Shown one piece after another: positions 24,115 to 31,531 of a stretch of 58,705 nt of DNA; within the stretch, counting starts at the first letter, position 1; the number at the start of each line of letters is the position of its first letter. The stretch is from a virus. A program made the position numbers and the translations under genes. The stretch is from IMG/VR virus record IMGVR_UViG_3300017941_000010, positions 1-58,705 of that record, one strand, 5' to 3'. The notes beneath the pieces were generated by a model. It was given only the letters and a program-made list of their open reading frames with translations, was not told the origin of the DNA and searched no databases.

Positions 24115-24750
24115 TTATTTTTTCTTTGGGTCTTCTGCATCAAGAGATTTGAAAAAACGAAAGATGGTTGCTTTGGAAACGCCGCATTTCTCAGCGATAG
24201 ATTGATACGACATCTTTTTTTTCTGGCTGCGAAGAGAAAGCGCGAGTTTTTCATCGAAGACCACCGCAGGGCGTCCAGGGCCGAAATAGCCTTTGGAACC
24301 AGGTTTGTTGGTTTGACGCTGATCTTCAAGGCCAGCACGCGTCCGGTGGCTGATATAGAAACTGTTTTGTTGAGCCAATGTGGCAAGAAGAGAAGTAACA
24401 GTGTCTTTGAGATTGTTGCAGGTATTCAGGTGCGGCTCAGTATAGGAACAAAAACGAACCCCCCAAGAAGAGAGCCGATGCAGCAATAACACGGTTTTTG
24501 CCGTGTTTTGCTGGGATAATCCCGACAACGACCAAAAAACGAGAATATCAAAACGATGCTTGGCGGCATCGGAGAGCATCTGTTCGTAGGCAGGAAGATG
24601 CGGTTTACTGAGCTGTTCAGTATCACAATAAACACGAAACGCATGCCAGCCATTTTGAGTGATTAGAGCGTTCATCTGTTGAAGGTGTTCTTCTGCCTTC
24701 TTTGGGTTGAGACTAGGGGATTTGCGAAAATAGACTGAAGCGTTTTCCAT
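24115..24750 (-). CDS. Serine recombinase/resolvase, catalytic arginines missing (211 aa)
   Basis: Resolvase-like fold: N-terminal SVYFRKSPSL keeps the Arg-x-Ser nucleophile pattern, and DTEQLSKPHLPAYEQMLSDA corresponds to the usual D..SG...RP.L..L. The LDRLSR helix, carrying two catalytic arginines, reads WSLSGLSQQN instead, so strand exchange is doubtful. The C-terminus has a Hin-like helix-turn-helix (MSYQSIAEKCGVSKATIFRFF). Start MENASVYF has AAGGA upstream. It may now act only as a DNA-binding protein. It diverges from a zinc-ribbon gene leading into CRISPR array 2. Confidence 0.8.
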   Translation of the reverse strand: MENASVYFRKSPSLNPKKAEEHLQQMNALITQNGWHAFRVYCDTEQLSKPHLPAYEQMLSDAAKHRFDILVFWSLSGLSQQNTAKTVLLLHRLSSWGVRFCSYTEPHLNTCNNLKDTVTSLLATLAQQNSFYISHRTRAGLEDQRQTNKPGSKGYFGPGRPAVVFDEKLALSLRSQKKKMSYQSIAEKCGVSKATIFRFFKSLDAEDPKKK

Positions 24751-24820
24751 CAACATTTCCTTTTCCCAAAACGTTGCACCAAGCAGAGAGATTTGCAACG
24801 GCCGTAATAGGCACATTGTA

Positions 24821-24834
24821 CCCTATAAATAGGG
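24821..24834. promoter_or_regulatory. Palindrome CCCTATAAATAGGG between divergent genes
   Basis: A perfect 14-base palindrome in the 136-base gap between the degenerate recombinase (minus) and the zinc-ribbon gene (plus). It overlaps a TATAAAT-like -10 sequence, so it is a natural operator candidate, possibly for the recombinase itself. Confidence 0.5.
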
Positions 24835-24886
24835 CGTCTGTACCTATATATTTGGCAGATAAAGGCTGATCAGTTACATTGGTTGA

Positions 24887-25063
24887 GTGATCATCGAAGG
24901 CAAAATCCTGGTGTGCGATGTTTGTAAGGCCAAGAAGGTCTACGACGAAAGCAAAGCTTTGCCTCCGCGGTGTTGGAATCGAAAGTGCCGGAGTTGGCGA
25001 TGGAACACTGAAGGTGAAGACCGACGCACTTGGCCAAGAGTAAAGCCAACCTCACGTAATTAA
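24887..25063 (+). CDS. Zinc-ribbon microprotein running into CRISPR array 2 (58 aa)
   Basis: GTG start (VIIEGKILVCDVCKAKKVYD). Two ligand pairs, C-x2-C (CDVC) and C-x3-C (CWNRKC), followed by a Trp/Arg-rich stretch RSWRWNTEGEDRRTWP, make a small zinc-binding domain likely to touch nucleic acid. Its TAA lies inside the first degenerate repeat of array 2. No clear Shine-Dalgarno sequence; start uncertain. Confidence 0.55.
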   Translation: MIIEGKILVCDVCKAKKVYDESKALPPRCWNRKCRSWRWNTEGEDRRTWPRVKPTSRN

Positions 25064-25582
25064 AGTGCATCGGAGAGATGCAACGCAGTTGGTGGCTAGC
25101 GTTGGCAGGCCGTAGGTGTGTCTTCATGGAGTTGAAGTGCATCGGGCAGATGCAACGCAACAAGGCTCCAACAGAAGCTTGCAGGTCTATACGGTCTCAA
25201 CGCAGGTAAAGTGCATCGCGTAGATGCAACCCTTGTATGTGTTGGTAAATCGGCTAGCCTAGCCGTTTCAGCACAGGTAAAGTGCATCGGGGAGATGCAA
25301 CTGGGATTGGGGAGTTCAACCATTCCTTTATTGGGATCGCAACGGGTTTAAAGTGCATCGTGCAGATGCAACCTTGCACCACACACGCAAAACAGGGTGT
25401 CCGTCAGTAGTCACGAAGTAGAGTGCATCGAGTAGATGCAACCCTTGTATGTTGGTAAATCAACCGATCTAGCCATTTCAACGCAAGTAAAGTGCATCGG
25501 GGAGATGCAACAGCAGCGTCTCAGTGTCGTTCTTATCCTGAAGCGGTGGCGATGCAAGTAGAGTGCATCGGACAGATGCAAC
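25048..25582 (+). CRISPR. CRISPR array 2, 8 diverged repeats, 7 spacers
   Basis: Repeat ends at 25084, 25156, 25230, 25301, 25372, 25442, 25511 and 25582 (period 69-74). Only the 3' part of the repeat is well kept: (A/G)AGTGCATC, a five-base loop, GATGCAAC. Loops are GGAGA, GGGCA, GCGTA, GGGGA, GTGCA, GAGTA, GGGGA and GGACA, while the stem never changes. The 5' half is only loosely related to array 1. Two spacers (from 25231 and from 25443) are near-duplicates. There are no cas genes beside it, but orientation matches cas12, so the single effector probably serves it in trans. Confidence 0.92.
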
Positions 25583-25620
25583 TTGCTACTCTTCCACGTC
25601 TTACAAATCTTCCCCCGTTC

Positions 25621-25821
25621 GCCCAGTCAAGGCGAAGCCTTTTGGCCCCACCGCAGGGCATTGCATGCAGCAAACTTCCCCAGCCATTGCCACGATCAAT
25701 AGCCCAGTCAAGGCGAAGCCCTTTGGCCCCACCGCAGGGCATTGCATGCAGCGGACTTTCCGAGCGATTGCCACTACCAATAGCCCAGTCAAGGCGAAGC
25801 CCATTGGCCCCACCGCAGGTG
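25621..25821 (+). repeat. Tandem 81-base repeat, about 2.5 copies
   Basis: Units begin at 25621, 25702 and 25783. Each contains CCCAGTCAAGGCGAAGCC, then TTGGCCCCACCGCAGG; the first two continue with GCATTGCATGCAGC and a 30-31-base stretch that is similar, not unique, between copies. A further copy lies beside array 4 (33468-33547). It starts 38 bases after CRISPR array 2. No gene in this stretch. Confidence 0.85.
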
Positions 25822-26008
25822 GGGGGGTAAAAAAATTGCGTGCATTGGACAAAAAGCTGGATACAATGACTTTTTATGTGGTTTTTCTGGTTCAAAATGG
25901 ATACTGTTATTGGAATAAAAATTGGGGGCATGAAAAACGGTTTCCAAACCAGCAGGCTGTACGGTCGGTTTGGCTGGAAGAAAAGCCGATGAGGCGAGAG
26001 GAACGACG

Positions 26009-26266
26009 ATGAAAGAGGATGTGAAACTCCTGATGGATTTGCGCGAATTGCGGCATGAGGCTGGAGTTCAGGCTTCCCAAGTCAGCGCGAAATCGGGCAT
26101 TGCGCGGTCGAGCTATCTGGAGATAGAAAATGGTCGCAGGCCGAGTTTGGATACGGCGCTGAAGCTGGCTCGCTATTTGCAGATCCATGTGGACGAGATC
26201 TGGGGGCTGGTGGAGGACTCCGAGGAACTGGAGAAAGAGAAGAAAAATGCAGGAAGCCGAAAATAG
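26009..26266 (+). CDS. XRE-family helix-turn-helix regulator (85 aa)
   Basis: The segment ASQVSAKSGIARSSYLEIEN, then GRRPSLDTALKLARYL, is a standard XRE/Cro helix-turn-helix. Start MKEDVKLL follows GAGAGGAACG. The C-terminus is a Glu/Lys-rich helix. First gene of the accessory operon running to about 30.1 kb; likely repressor of that operon. Confidence 0.9.
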   Translation: MKEDVKLLMDLRELRHEAGVQASQVSAKSGIARSSYLEIENGRRPSLDTALKLARYLQIHVDEIWGLVEDSEELEKEKKNAGSRK

Positions 26267-26828
26267 TTGTGGTAGCCAAAGGCTGGCATTCCTTGAAGCG
26301 TATATCGCAGAGCTAGAGCAAGAGGTGAGCGAGAAAGATGCCCTGCGCACGCACTTAGAGACGATTTTAAGTGAGATGACCGATGCTTTACAAAGTGGGC
26401 CATTGAGCAATGATTCGTGGTCTTGGCTGGGGCTTGCACAACAAGCGGAAAAGTTGCGCACGCTGTTAAAAAGTGCCGTAGAAGTTCTTGGAAATTATCA
26501 AAACGGAAAAAGATCAGCAGGCCGTGCGGCAGAAGTTGCGGATCATTGCAAGGCTGTACTCCATAACGAAAATGCGGTGGTGACAGAGTTTGCAAAAGAC
26601 TATGACTGGAGATTGATTACTCGGGAAAATCTTCCCGGTTTTGATGACTTGTTGTTGCAGGATATGAACCCTCCGTATGGTGAGTGGTGTGTATCGAACA
26701 AGCATTACCGGTATCAGGTGAGTTATGAAGGATGGATGCGTTCGGGTTTTCGATGGTATGCCAAAATGCGATTGCCGGAAGACTGGACCAAACCGTCTGA
26801 CGGATTGAGTGCGGGAGCCGAAGAGTGA
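26247..26828 (+). CDS. Coiled-coil hypothetical protein (193 aa)
   Basis: Start MQEAENSC overlaps the regulator by 20 bases, after AGAGAAGA. The N-terminal 60 residues form a coiled coil (AYIAELEQEVSEKDALRTHL), the C-terminal half is aromatic-rich (PPYGEWCVSNKHYRYQVSYE). No known family. Confidence 0.7.
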   Translation: MQEAENSCGSQRLAFLEAYIAELEQEVSEKDALRTHLETILSEMTDALQSGPLSNDSWSWLGLAQQAEKLRTLLKSAVEVLGNYQNGKRSAGRAAEVADHCKAVLHNENAVVTEFAKDYDWRLITRENLPGFDDLLLQDMNPPYGEWCVSNKHYRYQVSYEGWMRSGFRWYAKMRLPEDWTKPSDGLSAGAEE

Positions 26829-27181
26829 AAACGATCATCGCCGGCAGTCGATCCATTACCGATATGCAACAGCTTCATGCTGCGATTCGGGCGTGCGGTT
26901 TTGAAATCACGGAAGTCGTTTGTGGCGAAGCACGAGGCGTAGACAAGATGGGGCGCTGGTGGGCCGAGCAGCATTCGATTCCGGTGGTCAGCTTTCCCGC
27001 CCGCTGGCAAGAGGACGGGCATAGCGCAGGCTATCAGCGGAATGTGCGCATGGCGGACTACGCCGACGCTTTGATTGCGTTGTGGAATGGGAAAAGCCCA
27101 GGAACCCGACACATGATTAAGATTGCCCAGGAAAAAGAACTGAAAGTGTACGTCCACACAGTGGGAAAGACGAATGTATGA
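26825..27181 (+). CDS. SLOG-fold protein, DUF2493/YspA type (118 aa)
   Basis: Rossmann-like nucleotide-binding protein: IIAGSRSITDM at the N-terminus, VVCGEARGVDKMGRWWAEQH, HSAGYQRNVRMADYADALIALW and GKSPGTRHMIKIA are the consecutive SLOG motifs of the DUF2493 group. Members bind or process nucleotide-derived ligands and are found in phages and beside NAD/ADP-ribose-linked genes. It overlaps the neighbours on both sides (ATGA), with an ASCH-like and a macro-like gene next. Confidence 0.9.
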   Translation: MKTIIAGSRSITDMQQLHAAIRACGFEITEVVCGEARGVDKMGRWWAEQHSIPVVSFPARWQEDGHSAGYQRNVRMADYADALIALWNGKSPGTRHMIKIAQEKELKVYVHTVGKTNV

Positions 27182-27819
27182 AGAACCTTGTTTCTATCGC
27201 CCAGCCTTCGAGCCGTCGGCCGATCAGCTTTTCCTCCAGCAGCATTGAAGGCATTGAAAATGGAACGATCACGCACACCCATCGGTTGCTTTATCCGCAA
27301 CCGGAAAACACGAAATCCTTGATACAAGACACCATGGCGCGTCTTAATTGGTACGATGCCAAAGATAAAAACCAGAACTGGCGTTGTCCTTATGGGCTTC
27401 CGGGAGACCAGTTGTGGGTACGGCAGATGTGGGCACGGGTAGAGCCCTATCCGATGGAGCTTGAAGACTACCGGATGCCACTAGACTGGCGCGTGGAAAA
27501 GACGCCAGATTTACAACCCTATTGGCGCGAACGAATCATCTTCTATTCGGATTTTCCAGGCAAAGAACCGGAAGAGTGTGGGCGGGGAGCTTCGGATAAT
27601 TTGTGGCGCACGCCGACCACGATGCCGCGGTGGGCAGCGCGCTTATGGTTGAAAGTCACCAAGATCAAGATTCTACGTTTGCAGGCGATTCGTTTGGAAG
27701 ATGTTCTTGCCGATGGTTTGAAGCAGACCGATTGGGAGGAGAACGCTTGGGCGTGGTCGGTTTCGTTCAAGAAGATCGAAGCGCAGAAAGACGGCAACCA
27801 GGATGAGTATAGTTCGTAA
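27178..27819 (+). CDS. ASCH-like phage protein (213 aa)
   Basis: The run CPYGLPGDQLWVRQMWARV and, later, TPTTMPRWAARLWLKVTKIKILRLQAI, then EDVLADGL, are characteristic of a common phage protein whose fold is ASCH/PUA-like, a potential RNA or modified-nucleotide binder. ATGA overlap upstream and 17-base overlap with the next gene indicate tight coupling with the SLOG and macro-like proteins. Confidence 0.8.
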   Translation: MKNLVSIAQPSSRRPISFSSSSIEGIENGTITHTHRLLYPQPENTKSLIQDTMARLNWYDAKDKNQNWRCPYGLPGDQLWVRQMWARVEPYPMELEDYRMPLDWRVEKTPDLQPYWRERIIFYSDFPGKEPEECGRGASDNLWRTPTTMPRWAARLWLKVTKIKILRLQAIRLEDVLADGLKQTDWEENAWAWSVSFKKIEAQKDGNQDEYSS

Positions 27820-28189
27820 ATGGATTTTCGTTTTTGGCTCGAATTGCAAAGGCATTCACGGTGCGGGTACGGCGCGGATCGCAGTAGAAAGTTACGGTGC
27901 GCAATGGGGCGTGGGTGAAGGCCGAACAGGCGATGCTTACGCCATTCCGACCAAGGAAACGCCGTATAAAGTAAGGCATCTGATGGATATTCATGTCAGC
28001 GTGGATCTGTTTCTGGAATACGCGCGGGCTCATTCGGAGTTGGATTTTAAAGTTGTGCGTGTGGGCTGCGGTTTAGCAGGATTCATCGACGAACAGATTG
28101 CTCCGTTCTTTGCTGGTGCGCCAAAAAACTGTTGGTTTGACCCACGGTGGGAGAAGTACGGACTGAAACCGTGGAGCGCGGTGGAATGA
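27803..28189 (+). CDS. Macro-domain-like phage protein, A1S_2505 type (128 aa)
   Basis: Motifs WIFVFGSNCKGIHGAGTARIA, split as FGSN and the GxHGAG loop, then GDAYAIPTK and VGCGLAGFIDEQIAPFF, match phage proteins annotated A1S_2505-like. The glycine-rich loop and the GCGLAG strand resemble ADP-ribose-binding macro domains. Suggested role: handling ADP-ribose or NAD-derived molecules, possibly against host NAD-based defence (inference). Confidence 0.8.
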   Translation: MSIVRKWIFVFGSNCKGIHGAGTARIAVESYGAQWGVGEGRTGDAYAIPTKETPYKVRHLMDIHVSVDLFLEYARAHSELDFKVVRVGCGLAGFIDEQIAPFFAGAPKNCWFDPRWEKYGLKPWSAVE

Positions 28190-28255
28190 TTCAAATAGTA
28201 CCTTTTGAATTTTTTCCATGTGTTTAGTATCCATAAGATTTGTGGAGGCGTTAAG

Positions 28256-28780
28256 ATGATTCCTAATGAAAATGCAGCTCCCGACGAGTCCAGTTCGACC
28301 AGTTTGGAGACTTTAAGAGGCGAGGAAGACACGATGGAATCAAAACCGGAAAGTTTCGTTTGTCCTGAATGCCAGAAGGCGGGGAAGAAAGTGGCTTTTG
28401 GGGACAAGCGTGGTTTGGGAGCACATCGCCACGCAAAACACGGCGTTGCCGGGGTTGCTCCTTCTACCTTGGCTTATCACCAGAAGCACAACAAGAAGGT
28501 GGAAAACAAGAAGGTGGAAAACAAGAAGGTGGAAAAACCAATTCCTGCGAAAAAGTCACATCATCCTGTGAAAGCCAAACCGGAAGTGACGGCACCGACT
28601 GCGAAGGCGCTGGTGGTGCAGAAGCGTGTGGATCAGTCTCCGATTTCAGCGGCTTTGATGGGCTATGCAATGGGACGGCTGGAAAGCCTGGCTGAACAGA
28701 TTGCCCGCGAAAACGGATTGCCGGAAAAAGAGTTTGTCCGGGTTGTTTCTTCCAACTTGGCCGATCTGGCAAAACGATAA
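28256..28780 (+). CDS. Zinc-finger protein with KKVEN repeats (174 aa)
   Basis: Start MIPNENAAP follows GTGGAGG. A C2H2-like finger (CPECQKAGKKVAFGD, then AHRHAKH) at about 36-62 is followed by KKVEN tandem repeats (about 80-95; 15-base DNA repeats) and a C-terminal helix (QIARENGLPEKEFVRVVSSN). Likely nucleic-acid binding. A possible replication-slippage site in the repeat. Confidence 0.75.
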   Translation: MIPNENAAPDESSSTSLETLRGEEDTMESKPESFVCPECQKAGKKVAFGDKRGLGAHRHAKHGVAGVAPSTLAYHQKHNKKVENKKVENKKVEKPIPAKKSHHPVKAKPEVTAPTAKALVVQKRVDQSPISAALMGYAMGRLESLAEQIARENGLPEKEFVRVVSSNLADLAKR

Positions 28781-28869
28781 AAACAGTTTTCCGCTGTTCG
28801 TTCGTCGCCTTTTGCCAGAAGCGAACAGCGGAAAGCCGTCGCACTGCGAGCGGTGCGTGGATTGAAACG

Positions 28870-29118
28870 ATGGAAAACGATTCTCCGAACCGTCCACGAA
28901 TGGAACTGTCGCAATGGGTGATCTACGCACATCCACGGGATTATCCGGACAAGTATGTGATGCGCCGTTGGGATATCTCAGGAAGCGTAATGATAGCAAC
29001 CGATGAAACAGCCTTTGCCGATACGCTTGCGGAGATCCGCGAATGTGTGCCGCAAGGGCTTTTCCGGTTGGAACGCTTTGAAAACGACGACCCCTGTATT
29101 GTCGAGGTTTGGCTGTGA
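28870..29118 (+). CDS. Small conserved phage protein (82 aa)
   Basis: ATG at 28870; no strong ribosome site is visible (GTGGATTGAAACG precedes it). WVIYAHPRDYPDKYVMRRWD followed by a helix and a C-terminal strand looks like a compact alpha/beta phage hypothetical. The next gene starts inside its stop codon. Confidence 0.7.
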   Translation: MENDSPNRPRMELSQWVIYAHPRDYPDKYVMRRWDISGSVMIATDETAFADTLAEIRECVPQGLFRLERFENDDPCIVEVWL

Positions 29119-29453
29119 AGAAAGAAGACGATAAGCGTGTTGGCATACTTGCTGTCGAGATTCTAGAGGCAAAACCCAATTCGATGTTTACCGAAGAACA
29201 GCGTGCAACTGTTCGTTTTTTACGTTTTAACCGAAGAGTGCGATGTGCGGAGTGTGGTAAACGGCTTAAAGTGATGTGGACCATGCTGTGTGAATTCTAT
29301 GCGTATGACTTCAATGCGCCAGGGCCAGTGATGCTGAAACCAGAGAAAAAACATGCGCCATTGACAGCGGTTTGCGGGGATCATCCTTTGGCGCCTGCAT
29401 GGCCTAAAGAAATTCCAGTGAAGACTTTGGCTAAAGCGGAGAGTTGCGGATGA
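29115..29453 (+). CDS. Zinc-binding hypothetical protein (112 aa)
   Basis: GTG start overlaps the previous stop (GTGA). Contains CAECGKRL and two further Cys/His-containing segments (MLCEFYAYDF; AVCGDHPLAP), consistent with a structural zinc site. Function unknown. Confidence 0.65.
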   Translation: MKKEDDKRVGILAVEILEAKPNSMFTEEQRATVRFLRFNRRVRCAECGKRLKVMWTMLCEFYAYDFNAPGPVMLKPEKKHAPLTAVCGDHPLAPAWPKEIPVKTLAKAESCG

Positions 29454-30157
29454 AATGCCTTCATTGTGGCGAAGAGATCGCAATTGGTGATCAGATCATC
29501 TCTACAAACAATGGCAAGGACGCAATGCATAAGAACTGTGGATTGCGGGGTGTGATTGGTTCAGTAGCGCACTTGGAGCGTCGGTGTTCTTGTTTTATTC
29601 CAGGAGCGATGGAAGGCGATCCGCCAGGCATGACGCGCCGCGAAGCCGCCGATGCTGCCGTGCGTGTGTGGTTGCAGCAACAGAAAGAGGAATCAACGAT
29701 GAGCGAAGTTCCTGCGGAGAAGCCACGCACAGCCGCAAAGCTATTGATCGTTTCTTGGATTCGGAACCATCCGCACCTTTTTTTTGCGAATGAATTTGCT
29801 TCGTGTCTGCTCTTGCTTACGGGAGGAGCGGTGATTGCGGCAGAGTGTTTTTTTCGGTGGTTTTGGCACGCTGCTGGATTAGGGGTTTGTATGCTGGTAT
29901 TGTGCGTGGTACGTGCGTGGCGGAATTATAACTTGCAAAATCTCTTTTTGATGCAGAAAGAAGTTGTCGAAAAGCAAAAAGAAACGATCCATCAACTGGA
30001 AGTAGAAGTAATCAAGCATCAGGATGTGATTTACTCCGCTCTGGTGCTAAAGAAGAACATCGAGGTAAAAAACGGGGTGGTTGACATGACTTCCCTGATG
30101 CAGAGTGTGGATGCCCTCTTTTCGCAGGAGAAATCCGATCTTTCGAAACTGAACTGA
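29450..30157 (+). CDS. Membrane protein with zinc ribbon and coiled coil (235 aa)
   Basis: Start MKCLHCGEE. N-terminal zinc ribbon (CLHC ... HKNCG), two adjacent hydrophobic spans (about 110-150; ASCLLLLTGGAVIAAE and AAGLGVCMLVLCVV) and a C-terminal coiled coil (LMQKEVVEKQKETIHQLEVE). Topology suggests a membrane-anchored cytoplasmic protein. No family recognised. Confidence 0.7.
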   Translation: MKCLHCGEEIAIGDQIISTNNGKDAMHKNCGLRGVIGSVAHLERRCSCFIPGAMEGDPPGMTRREAADAAVRVWLQQQKEESTMSEVPAEKPRTAAKLLIVSWIRNHPHLFFANEFASCLLLLTGGAVIAAECFFRWFWHAAGLGVCMLVLCVVRAWRNYNLQNLFLMQKEVVEKQKETIHQLEVEVIKHQDVIYSALVLKKNIEVKNGVVDMTSLMQSVDALFSQEKSDLSKLN

Positions 30158-30307
30158 ACGTAGGAAGCACTTTTAGAAGCGCTATGCCTGTTCATAAGGG
30201 ACAATTCTCTCTTTTTTGCGACGTTGGACGACGCTCCAGAAATCCTCTTTTACAATTGCGCTCACATTGCGTTGATGGCAATGACTCCTTGATGGAGGAA
30301 TGAGCGA

Positions 30308-30856
30308 ATGCTGGAGCAAAAAGAAGCATCGATTCATCTTTATCGCCAGGAACTGGTGGGCAAGCTGTGTCGGCGGGTGAGTTGGTCAGACAAGATTGAA
30401 GATTTGATAGAAGAAATGACCCAGCGGATGAAAGAGCGAGGAAGGAAAGGACTGGCTGCACCGCAGGTGGGCGCATATTTGCAGCTGGCGCTGGTGACGC
30501 TGCCCAGCGAAAAGATCGAGATTCTGGTGAATCCGGAGATTGTGAATTTGGGTGGGAAAGATCTGCTGGAGGCGGAAGGATGCGTGAGCCTGCCGCCTGC
30601 CGAACAGGCCACGGCGCGCGTCTGGCGGAGCGAGATAGCGCACGTGCGCAGCGGAACGATAGATAACCCTGAAGCGGCTCACATCGCTGTCTACAGGGGG
30701 CAGACGGCCCGCACGGTGCAACACGCGATTGACCACCTGCAAGGCATCTTTTTTGTCGACCGTTGCCAGCCGATTGCACGGGGGATCGTGCTGCGGAAGT
30801 ATGAGGATTATTTAAAAAAAAGCTTGGCAGCACATACCGCCCGGCAGGTACTATAA
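30308..30856 (+). CDS. Peptide deformylase homologue lacking the catalytic Glu (182 aa)
   Basis: All three deformylase motifs are visible: motif I GLAAPQ (48-53), motif II EGCVS with metal ligand Cys92, motif III QHAIDH, giving His139 and His143. The canonical HExxH glutamate is Ala140 (codon GCG), so the three metal ligands remain but the general base is gone. Length is normal for a full deformylase. It may bind formyl-peptides or metal without turnover, or use another residue. The stop codon overlaps the start of CRISPR array 3. Confidence 0.85.
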   Translation: MLEQKEASIHLYRQELVGKLCRRVSWSDKIEDLIEEMTQRMKERGRKGLAAPQVGAYLQLALVTLPSEKIEILVNPEIVNLGGKDLLEAEGCVSLPPAEQATARVWRSEIAHVRSGTIDNPEAAHIAVYRGQTARTVQHAIDHLQGIFFVDRCQPIARGIVLRKYEDYLKKSLAAHTARQVL

Positions 30857-31462
30857 AAGCGCCATAACAGTGCATCGTGCAGATGCAACTTGATGAACTC
30901 GAACATCTGCGCTTTCCTTCCACGTAGCAATGCAGTTTGAGTGCATCGGACAGATGCAACGTCGACCTGAAGTACATTCCTCTTCAGACTCGCGCAGCAA
31001 TGCAGTTTGAGTGTATCGGGCAGATGCAACTGCGAGGTCAGAGAGGCCGTGACCATTGCGCCCTGTAGCAATGCGGTTGAAGTGCATCGGGCAGATGCAA
31101 CTAATCACAAAGGCGGTGTTGGGAAAACTACGTTCGTGGCAACGCATTTTGAGTGCATCGGACAGATGCAACATGAGGTATTTCAGCATCTTTACTCAGT
31201 TGTCAGAGTGGCAACGCATTTTGAGTGCATCGGACAGATGCAACTTAGGGAGTGGTGAAGTTAAGCCACACAACAACGGGTAGCAACGTAGTTTAAGTGC
31301 ATCGAACAGATGCAACGGCTGGTCTTAATTTCCGGCCGCCTTATCCTCGATGGGTAGCAACGTAGTTTAAGTGCATTGAACAGATGCAACCGAAGAGCCT
31401 CGGATTGATGAACGTGATTTCTTTTGTAGCAATGGAATTGCGGTGCCTTGCGGAGATGCAAC
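30853..31462 (+). CRISPR. CRISPR array 3, 9 repeats, 8 spacers
   Basis: Repeat ends at 30889, 30960, 31030, 31101, 31172, 31244, 31316, 31390 and 31462, period 70-74. The inner repeats match array 1 closely; the first has lost its 5' half and the last is degenerate (TGCCTT-GCGGA-GATGCA). The spacer at 31102-31135 translates as NHKGGVGKTTF, the deviant Walker A of ParA. Same orientation as cas12; no adjacent cas gene. The array begins inside the deformylase stop codon. Confidence 0.95.
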
Positions 31463-31519
31463 ACCGGGGCCGTAATGCTCTCCATCAAAAATAATGTTTT
31501 GATCTTGGCAAACTGCATA

Positions 31520-31531
31520 TACAATAAGCGC
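31520..31531 (+). promoter_or_regulatory. -10 box TACAAT directly before the BrnA-like start
   Basis: TACAAT (31520-31525) is six bases from the ATG, with AAGCGC between, and no ribosome site: a leaderless-type promoter similar to those at 2165 and 6157. Confidence 0.45.

Noticed and set aside
25621-25821. A second, different CRISPR array
   Set aside because: The 30-31-base stretches between the repeats are similar to one another, so this is a tandem duplication, not unique spacers.
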